A stretch of DNA of 5,138 nt from positions 1-5,138 of the forward strand of contig SBAT01000009.1 of NCBI GenBank assembly GCA_005240105.1, written 5' to 3'. The notes under the pieces were generated by a model. The model was not told where the DNA came from, made no database searches, and worked only from the letters and a program-made list of their open reading frames with translations. Position 1 is the first letter of the stretch; each line of letters starts with the position of its first letter. This DNA is from Chloroflexota bacterium (GTDB taxonomy: Bacteria; Cyanobacteriota; Vampirovibrionia; Obscuribacterales; Obscuribacteraceae). Below, in pieces: positions 1-3,904 of this stretch. The translations under genes were made by a program, and so were the position numbers.

Positions 1-6
1 AGCGAA

Positions 7-31
7 GTCCGAGCCGAAGGCGAGGACGGAG
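7..31 (+). promoter_or_regulatory. Leader hairpin and ribosome binding site of the thymidine kinase gene
   Basis: GTCC (7-10) pairs with GGAC (24-27) and GCC (13-15) with GGC (19-21) around a GAA loop; the two short helices are separated by a GA opposite a GA (11-12 and 22-23), an arrangement that can form tandem sheared G-A pairs. GGAG follows at once at 28-31, eight bases before the ATG at 40, which is good Shine-Dalgarno spacing. The pairing is seen; a role in translation is inference. The same bases also read as the end of an open frame (positions 2-37, stop TAA at 35-37, ending in ARTER), so this could instead be the 3' end of an upstream gene or a palindromic repeat. Confidence 0.45.
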
Positions 32-39
32 CGTTAAAT

Positions 40-666
40 ATGTACTCCGGATATCGCTTCGAGATGATTGTTGGGTGCATGAGCGCTGGGAAATCCAGTG
101 AGCTTATCCGCCGCATTGAGCGCGCTCGCTTGGCCTATTTGCCAACGATAATGGTCCGCTCGGCAACCGATACACGTTCACGTCCAAACCACGTGGAATC
201 CCGTAATGGTCTGACGTCTCAAGCCATAGTTGTTGAGACGGCTAAGGACATGCTCAAGTATTCCAGCCAAGCAATTGTTATTGGCGTCGATGAGTGTCAG
301 TTTTTCGATGACAGCCTGGTGGATGTCATCCAAGCTCTTCTGAGACAAAAGAAAAAAGTAATAGCTTCCGGTCTAGATTTAGATTACCGCGGACTACCAT
401 TTGGTTGCGTCCCACATCTTTTGACTCTGGCCGACCGCGTTGATAAGTTGCTCGCTGTCTGTCGCAAGTGCGGATCGGACTTCGCCTGCCGCACACAACG
501 TGTCGTGCAATCAAGCGAGCAAATTCTCGTCGGTGATAGCCAATACGAAGCACGCTGCATTCACTGCTTCGAGCCACCATCGGAATACCAACTCAAACTG
601 GACATTCCCGACCAAAACTTCTTCGCACCACCAGTAGCGCAGAACGTATCGATCGTCAGCGGCTAG
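40..666 (+). CDS. tdk: Thymidine kinase, type II (TK1-like)
   Basis: Cytosolic salvage enzyme that transfers the gamma-phosphate of ATP to thymidine, giving dTMP. All hallmarks of the zinc-containing type II family are present in 208 residues, close to the usual 190-205. The P-loop is GCMSAGKS at residues 12-19 (family consensus GPMFSGKS). The DE-x-QFF box is DECQFF at 84-89, with E85 as the expected catalytic base. GLDLDYRGLPFG (111-122) is the thymidine-binding/lasso-side motif. Two CxxC pairs, C141/C144 and C173/C176, should bind the structural zinc, and the second follows the typical VG-x-x-x-YEA-x-C pattern. The ATG at 40 is chosen because it keeps the normal first strand (GYRFEMIVG) and has GGAG at 28-31; the ATG at 64 would remove most of that strand. 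Unusual residues are C13 for the P-loop proline and C86 for alanine in DEAQFF. The downstream gene is convergent, so this appears to be a single-gene unit or the end of an operon entering from the left. Confidence 0.96.
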   Translation: MYSGYRFEMIVGCMSAGKSSELIRRIERARLAYLPTIMVRSATDTRSRPNHVESRNGLTSQAIVVETAKDMLKYSSQAIVIGVDECQFFDDSLVDVIQALLRQKKKVIASGLDLDYRGLPFGCVPHLLTLADRVDKLLAVCRKCGSDFACRTQRVVQSSEQILVGDSQYEARCIHCFEPPSEYQLKLDIPDQNFFAPPVAQNVSIVSG

Positions 667-684
667 GCAAACGAAGTTATCTTT

Positions 685-816
685 GTCATTTCGAGCGAAG
701 CGCTGAAGGCGCGAAGTCGAGAAATCTTCCGCAGCGATCCTATTTTCTTCTTTACCAAGTCGAACATCGAACCATCGCGGAAGATCTCTCCACTCCCTTC
801 GGTCGGTCGAGATGAC
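685..816. repeat. Degenerate long inverted repeat (intergenic palindromic element)
   Basis: The left arm (685-738) starts GTCATTTCGAGCGAAG, continues through GCGAAGTCGAGA and ends ATCTTCCGCAGCGAT. The right arm (774-816), read on the opposite strand, starts GTCATCTCGACCGA and ends GAGATCTTCCGCGAT. The arms match well at both ends and differ in the middle, where the left arm has about 11 extra bases. A 35-bp AT-richer spacer lies between them. Elements starting GTCATTTCGAGCGAAGCG are, to my knowledge, a widespread kind of non-coding intergenic repeat in several environmental phyla. There is no transposase, so it is either a non-autonomous mobile element or a structured RNA-end repeat; the sequence alone does not decide. 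Confidence 0.75.
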
Positions 817-875
817 AAAGTGAAAAAGGCTCGGTCGAGATGACAAAGTGAAAAAGGCTCGGTCGAGATGACAAA
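803..875. repeat. 28-bp tandem repeat, about 2.6 copies
   Basis: Copies begin at 803, 831 and 859. The first two are identical over 28 bp; the third matches for 17 bp (TCGGTCGAGATGACAAA) and then diverges. Each copy carries the outer end of the palindromic element (GGTCGAGATGAC) followed by AAAGTGAAAAAGGC. The array therefore looks like local duplication of one element terminus, by slippage or repeated insertion, rather than an independent satellite. It is too short and has no spacers, so it is not a CRISPR array. Confidence 0.9.
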
Positions 876-886
876 TCCAAAAGCAA

Positions 887-929
887 GAGCCGCAGATCTG
901 GTTGGCTTTTTAAGCGCCATCTGCGACTC
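887..929 (-). terminator. Possible terminator hairpin for the minus-strand sigma factor operon
   Basis: GAGCCGCAGAT (887-897) pairs with ATCTGCGACTC (919-929), 10 of 11 positions, around a 21-nt loop that can form a small inner GCTT/AAGC helix. On the minus strand the hairpin starts about 30 nt after the stop of the operon's last gene and is followed by TTGCTTTT, a poor but recognisable T-rich tail. On the plus strand the tail is TATAACTTTAT, so it could also act for the thymidine kinase transcript. The inverted repeat is clear; termination activity is inferred from its position between convergent genes. Confidence 0.5.
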
Positions 930-958
930 TATAACTTTATGCTTTTGTCAAAACAAGA

Positions 959-1666
959 CTAACTAGCCGTGATTACAAAATACGGCGTCACCGCTACAAG
1001 ATCCTTCCAACCAATTTCAATGCGATAGCTTCCCGGTCCGACTTCAACGCTGCTGGCAACAAGTGAGCCATCGCTGTCTGTTCTCTCAATGAAGACAACA
1101 CCGCGATTCAGTTCCTTAACGCGCAATTCCAAATCTTGCAGACCAGAACTCTTCTCGTCTGTAGCTTGCATCAAAATACGCAAGCTATCATCATCAACGA
1201 GCCAACCTAAATTTAGCTCCACATGAGCATCACCCAATTGTCTTTCAATGGTGCCCAACGAAACCACTTGCTTGCCGGCACTACGTGTAATTGCCACCGG
1301 TTGCAGTTGCTGCCAACTTAGTGAGTAAAGCGCTTCCTGCCATGCAGCAAGTGCCATCTCTTTGCCGGCTCCAATTAGTTCACGAAATTTGAGTGCCACA
1401 TCAGACCCTGATTGCGCCAGTCCGGCAATTAGTCTTTCAGTAACGCGCTTCACGACTGCGGTGTCATTTTTGTCTAACTTGACGTACTCCGAAACTTTCC
1501 ACATGAGGTCGTCGAATTGGTTGTTTTCGCCGGGCAGCGGCAATTTGTCGCTGTGCCTCTGGCAAAAATCAGCAAGAGCTTCAACGCAAGCATCTTCTTC
1601 CTTTATATCGAGTATATCGAGAATCTGCTTCAGCTCTGTTTTTGCATTTGAGGCTTTCCTGTCCAT
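959..1666 (-). CDS. Unassigned protein co-transcribed with an ECF-like sigma factor
   Basis: I do not recognise a family in this 235-residue protein. It shows no signal peptide and no membrane segment, so it is probably cytoplasmic. Residues 1-120 look helical, with charged heptad-like stretches (TELKQILDILDIKEED at 10-25; a helix rich in A, E and K around 88-113). Residues 140-235 look beta-rich: strands around VELNLGW (149-155), LRILMQA (162-168) and GVVFIE (189-194), then a D-S-D-G turn (197-200) and VGPGSYRIEIGW (209-220). This pattern resembles Ig-like or Cna-B-like beta-sandwich repeats but is too weak to assign. Its ATG lies 4 nt after the stop of the sigma factor gene and has GAGGG (1676-1680, minus strand) nine bases upstream, inside that gene, so translation is probably coupled. 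The position suggests a regulator or effector of the sigma factor, but no zinc-finger anti-sigma motif (HxxxCxxC) is present. The reading frame is solid; the function is unknown. Confidence 0.85.
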   Translation of the reverse strand: MDRKASNAKTELKQILDILDIKEEDACVEALADFCQRHSDKLPLPGENNQFDDLMWKVSEYVKLDKNDTAVVKRVTERLIAGLAQSGSDVALKFRELIGAGKEMALAAWQEALYSLSWQQLQPVAITRSAGKQVVSLGTIERQLGDAHVELNLGWLVDDDSLRILMQATDEKSSGLQDLELRVKELNRGVVFIERTDSDGSLVASSVEVGPGSYRIEIGWKDLVAVTPYFVITAS

Positions 1667-1670
1667 GGTT

Positions 1671-2420
1671 TTAATCCCTCGCTCTGGTTTTGCTTTCCTG
1701 GTCGTCCAATCTTGCCTTGAATTGAGCTAGTGTACGGACGATTTTCTTGTCGATCGTATCTATACTCTTCGCCTCCATTTTTAGACAGGAAATCAAATCT
1801 TCTCGCTTATAACCGTGGACATATTTAAGGATAAAACAGACTTTGTGCAGGTCCGTGGGCAATTCAGCCTCTATTTGCTGGATTAAATCAGCCATCAGCG
1901 CTCTTTCCTCAGGGTCTTGCCCAAGTCCCGAGCCGGAGCCCAATACAGAAGACTCGCCAATAACGTCATCAGCAGACCGCCCATCTTCCTCGGCAAACAT
2001 GGAGTCCAGAGAAGTCGTCTGCCAGATGCTGCCCGACGAGGGCTGGGCATCGAAAGCCTGTCCCGGAGCCAGGGTTTTAATCTTCACCTTGTGCCCGTGG
2101 ACTTCCCTCTCCTCCTCATAGACAACGCCGTGAGGCACCGCCAGTTCAGGCTTTTCAGCCTTTTTAAGGATGACTTTGTGGTAACGCTCCAAATTTTGAG
2201 CTATAGCCTTATTACAGGCAGCCATACAGTACGGCTTTAGCTTTGCCCCTGGGTAATTGGGGTCAAAATGCCTGGTGACGAGAACTAGGGCATTCTGCAG
2301 AATGTCCTCGATATCTTCCTCAGAGGAAAGTCGTGCTCGAGAGCGGATATAACGCATCATACGTTCGGGCGTGAATTCCATCTCGCCCCGTAGGAATGCT
2401 CTGCTTTCTTTTACGTCCAT
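1671..2420 (-). CDS. RNA polymerase sigma factor, sigma-70 family, ECF-like, with long linker
   Basis: This would direct RNA polymerase to a specific promoter set. Region 2 is visible at about residues 18-75: RMMRYIRSRARLSSEEDIEDILQNA matches the ECF pattern in which a D-x-x-D-x-x-Q core helix binds the beta-prime clamp, followed by F-x-P-x-x-x-x-x-x-LKPYCMAACNKAIAQ in the place of the usual W-L-x-x-I-A-R-N. Region 4 is at about 185-237: ELPTDLHKVCFILKYVHGYKREDLISCL matches LP-x-x-x-R-x-V-F-x-L-x-x-V-x-G-x-x-x-x-E-I-A, followed by a recognition-type helix (KSIDTIDKKIVRTLAQFKARL). The linker between them, about 76-184, is over 100 residues, far longer than in a standard ECF factor, and is acidic and Ser/Gly-rich (SSVLGSGSGLGQDPEE at 157-172). 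Total length is 249 residues against about 170-200 for typical ECFs. The ATG at 2420 lacks a good ribosome binding site; the ATG at 2381, preceded by GGGGCGAG, is an alternative that removes 13 residues. The neighbouring genes do not show its target regulon. Confidence 0.88.
   Translation of the reverse strand: MDVKESRAFLRGEMEFTPERMMRYIRSRARLSSEEDIEDILQNALVLVTRHFDPNYPGAKLKPYCMAACNKAIAQNLERYHKVILKKAEKPELAVPHGVVYEEEREVHGHKVKIKTLAPGQAFDAQPSSGSIWQTTSLDSMFAEEDGRSADDVIGESSVLGSGSGLGQDPEERALMADLIQQIEAELPTDLHKVCFILKYVHGYKREDLISCLKMEAKSIDTIDKKIVRTLAQFKARLDDQESKTRARD
1676..1680 (-). promoter_or_regulatory. Ribosome binding site inside the end of the sigma factor gene
   Basis: On the minus strand GAGGG stands nine bases before the ATG at 1666 and lies within the last codons of the upstream gene, whose stop is at 1671-1673. 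This fixes the start of the downstream gene and implies translational coupling. Confidence 0.7.
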
Positions 2421-2445
2421 AGATTAGATTTATAGCCCGCTCGAC

Positions 2446-2472
2446 AACCGTAATAGACGCCTATTACCGGTT
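2446..2472. promoter_or_regulatory. Inverted repeat, possible operator upstream of the sigma factor gene
   Basis: GTAATAG (2450-2456) and CTATTAC (2461-2467) are perfectly complementary around the spacer ACGC. With one bulged C (2468) the pairing extends through AACC (2446-2449) and GGTT (2469-2472), giving 11 base pairs. It lies 26 bp upstream of the sigma gene ATG, where transcription from the adjacent promoter-like pair would start. That placement suits a repressor or autoregulatory site. On the plus strand it is followed by TTTATA and could also act as a weak terminator. Confidence 0.55.
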
Positions 2473-2499
2473 TTATACCCCTGACTAGTCCCTTTTGAA
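2472..2499 (-). promoter_or_regulatory. Candidate promoter of the sigma factor operon
   Basis: On the minus strand TTCAAA (2494-2499, four of six to TTGACA) stands 16 bp before TATAAA (2472-2477, five of six to TATAAT). The start point would fall near 2465, inside the adjacent inverted repeat. A second TATAAA in a similar context (GGCTATAAATC against GGGTATAAAAC) lies at 2429-2434, but it has no -35 partner and sits too close to the ATG. Confidence 0.4.
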
Positions 2500-2550
2500 C
2501 CGTATTATCGGCATCCTTGCTTTGTTGGTAAGAGATACATCTATCCGTTT

Positions 2551-2567
2551 TCAAGAATTTCTTGACA
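2551..2567 (+). promoter_or_regulatory. Perfect 15-bp palindrome overlapping a TTGACA box
   Basis: TCAAGAA (2551-2557) and TTCTTGA (2559-2565) are perfect inverted arms around one T. The right arm runs into TTGACA (2562-2567), a perfect consensus -35 on the plus strand, and a further CAAG (2566-2569) makes a CAAG/CTTG/CAAG series. No good -10 exists 16-18 bp downstream (the bases there are TTTGTGAA), so the promoter half is uncertain. The palindrome is a reasonable transcription factor site for the hydrolase gene or for both divergent units. Confidence 0.4.
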
Positions 2568-2651
2568 AGCTTCCTCTGGATAATTTGTGAATGTTGTTAA
2601 GGGACGAGATATATCCCTCAGGTAGAATATCAATCGCTAAAACACCGTTGC

Positions 2652-2673
2652 CAACAGGCTTTCAGCCCTGTTG
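2652..2673 (+). other. Hairpin in the leader of the hydrolase gene
   Basis: CAACAGG (2652-2658) pairs perfectly with CCTGTTG (2667-2673) around an 8-nt loop, and T-rich sequence (TCATTATTTACTT) follows. It lies 36 nt before the ATG at 2710. It could be a leader structure or a weak terminator of a short upstream transcript; neither is shown. The in-frame TTG at 2671 is buried in the right arm, which argues against it as a start. Confidence 0.45.
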
Positions 2674-2709
2674 TCATTATTTACTTCCGGTATCGACCTT
2701 CGGATTACC

Positions 2710-3834
2710 ATGTCTCGCCTAACAACCAACCGCACAAATCAGACGCTGACGAAGTTTCTCAATGAGGTTTCGGACAACGCAACCTTGCGCATGATTTTGC
2801 CGGTGTTGCGCACAAGAGCATTAGCCAATGGAATCTATGCCGAAGAATTTGCTCAAGCAGTCAACAAAGTTAAGAGCCTGGATGACTTGCGATATCGTCT
2901 GACACTGACGGCAGCCAACTATCAAGAAAAGGCACGCTATTGGGACGACCTTGGACTTCTTGTGCGCGCAAGAGATCACCATTTGCAAGCTGCGCTTTGG
3001 AGTTTCTATGCGCAGCTCATCATGAAAGACGCAAAGCAAAGATCTCAAACTTACAACATGTGCAGCCGCAATTACGAATTGGCCGCACCATACTTCAGTT
3101 ATCCTGGGCGAAAAATTGAAATACCGTATAAGGTAGCCACACTAAAAGGTTATTTGCGCTTCCCCGGCAACGAGGATGAAATTCCCTCGGGATCATTGCC
3201 GGTTGTTGTTCTGCTAAATGCCCATAAATCCACAAAGGAAGAACTGCACTACACAGAACATGCGCTTTTGCGCCAGGGAATGGCCACTATCTCGTTTGAT
3301 TACCCAGGCACCGGCGAAAGCATATCCGAGTCCTTTGACCTCCTAAATTTAGATTCGCTGTGCAATGCCCTTCTTTTGTTTATTGCCGAGACAAAAGTGC
3401 TCGATGCAAACCGGATTGCTTTGCACGGAGCAAGTCTCGGTGGCACGCTGGCATTAAGTCTCGCCGCTAAGTTTCCACAACTGTTTAAAGTTTGTGTCAG
3501 CCTGTCGGCACCAGCCGATGTTTTAGCCAAGCAATCGCAAAACAAATTGAAACGCGATCTCTTGTCCCATCTAGTTGAAGAAGAAGAGGACCTATCCACG
3601 CTAGCCCAGAGATTTGCTGTCCGATCAATCCTTTCGGATATAAGTTGCTCGACGCTTATCATCGGCGGCGGCAAGGATATATTCGTCCCTTTTGCAGAAA
3701 CCAAAAATATATTTGAAATGCTATCGTGCCAAGACAAGAAACTAGTTATCTGTTCTAGGGCCAAACATATATGCTTTGAGATGATGCCATCACTACGATA
3801 CGAAATAGCTCAGTGGATACACGAGCGAATTTAG
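2710..3834 (+). CDS. Alpha/beta hydrolase, FrsA / 2,6-dihydroxypseudooxynicotine hydrolase-like
   Basis: Predicted cytoplasmic hydrolase of esters or activated C-C bonds; the substrate is unknown. With the ATG at 2710 it has 374 residues. Residues 1 to about 125 form a helical N-terminal domain with the A-R-x-x-x-L-x-A-A-x-x-x-Y-A-Q type segment (about 86-103) that I associate with this family, followed by KIEIPYKVATLKGYLRFPG (135-153). The hydrolase core follows. LLNAHKSTKEE (168-178) stands where relatives have GLDSTKEE at the oxyanion region. FDYPGTGES (196-204) is next. GASLGG (240-245) carries nucleophile S242. GGGKDIFVP (319-327) supplies the acid, probably D323, and AKHICFE (351-357) supplies H353, so the triad is complete. 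There is no signal peptide. An in-frame TTG at 2671 would add 13 residues, but it lies in a hairpin and the extension is not hydrolase-like. The ATG has no strong Shine-Dalgarno sequence. The efflux gene follows on the same strand after 70 nt. Confidence 0.88.
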   Translation: MSRLTTNRTNQTLTKFLNEVSDNATLRMILPVLRTRALANGIYAEEFAQAVNKVKSLDDLRYRLTLTAANYQEKARYWDDLGLLVRARDHHLQAALWSFYAQLIMKDAKQRSQTYNMCSRNYELAAPYFSYPGRKIEIPYKVATLKGYLRFPGNEDEIPSGSLPVVVLLNAHKSTKEELHYTEHALLRQGMATISFDYPGTGESISESFDLLNLDSLCNALLLFIAETKVLDANRIALHGASLGGTLALSLAAKFPQLFKVCVSLSAPADVLAKQSQNKLKRDLLSHLVEEEEDLSTLAQRFAVRSILSDISCSTLIIGGGKDIFVPFAETKNIFEMLSCQDKKLVICSRAKHICFEMMPSLRYEIAQWIHERI

Positions 3835-3904
3835 GACGTTGTCACAGAGCAATAAGATAATTAGGTTATACTAACTATTCAGTTCTACTTTCTGGAAATG
3901 AAGA
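3835..3904 (+). promoter_or_regulatory. Short gap with a -10-like box before the efflux gene
   Basis: The 70-nt gap has no terminator-like hairpin. TATACT (3867-3872) is five of six to a consensus -10, but TTGTCA (3839-3844) is 22 bp upstream, too far for a normal pair. GGA at 3894-3896 is the likely ribosome binding site, eight bases before the GTG at 3905. Either co-transcription with the hydrolase or an own promoter is possible. Confidence 0.3.

Larger units (their letters stand above)
667..958. other. Convergent intergenic region, no gene
   Basis: This gap lies between the stop of the thymidine kinase gene and the stop of the minus-strand operon. It contains a degenerate inverted repeat (685-816), a 28-bp tandem repeat (803-875) and a terminator-like hairpin (887-929). 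Open frames that cross it on the minus strand translate the repeats (for example ISTDRREWRDLPRW) and are not treated as genes. Confidence 0.8.
2421..2709. other. Divergent intergenic regulatory region
   Basis: These 289 bp separate the divergently transcribed sigma factor and hydrolase genes. I find no convincing open frame. The region contains a bulged dyad (2446-2472), a promoter-like pair facing the sigma gene (2472-2499), a perfect 15-bp palindrome overlapping a TTGACA box (2551-2567) and a 7-bp-stem hairpin (2652-2673). TAGAAT at 2623-2628 is a -10-like box on the plus strand but has no partner -35 at normal spacing. Confidence 0.7.

Noticed and set aside
803..875. Possible CRISPR array
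   Set aside because: The direct repeats are contiguous with no unique spacers and there are no cas genes nearby.
511..920. Two overlapping minus-strand open frames of 111 and 85 codons (511-846 and 663-920)
   Set aside because: They translate the intergenic repeats (ISTDRREWRDLPRW and similar) and one runs antisense into the thymidine kinase gene; no domain or ribosome binding site.
1362..2240. Plus-strand open frames opposite the sigma operon (1362-1730, 1843-2121, 1917-2240)
   Set aside because: They are antisense shadows of the sigma and partner genes, with Ser/Pro/Arg-rich composition typical of wrong-frame translation.
2671..2709. TTG start at 2671 for the hydrolase, adding 13 residues
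   Set aside because: The TTG is in the arm of a hairpin, has no ribosome binding site, and the added residues do not look like part of the fold; the ATG at 2710 is preferred.
2421..2709. Riboswitch or tRNA in the divergent region
   Set aside because: No cloverleaf, no T-loop-like GGTTCRA in context and no known riboswitch core; only simple hairpins are present.
3300..3764. Minus-strand open frame of 154 codons inside the hydrolase gene
   Set aside because: It lies antisense to the catalytic core of a gene with a complete triad; no independent evidence of coding.
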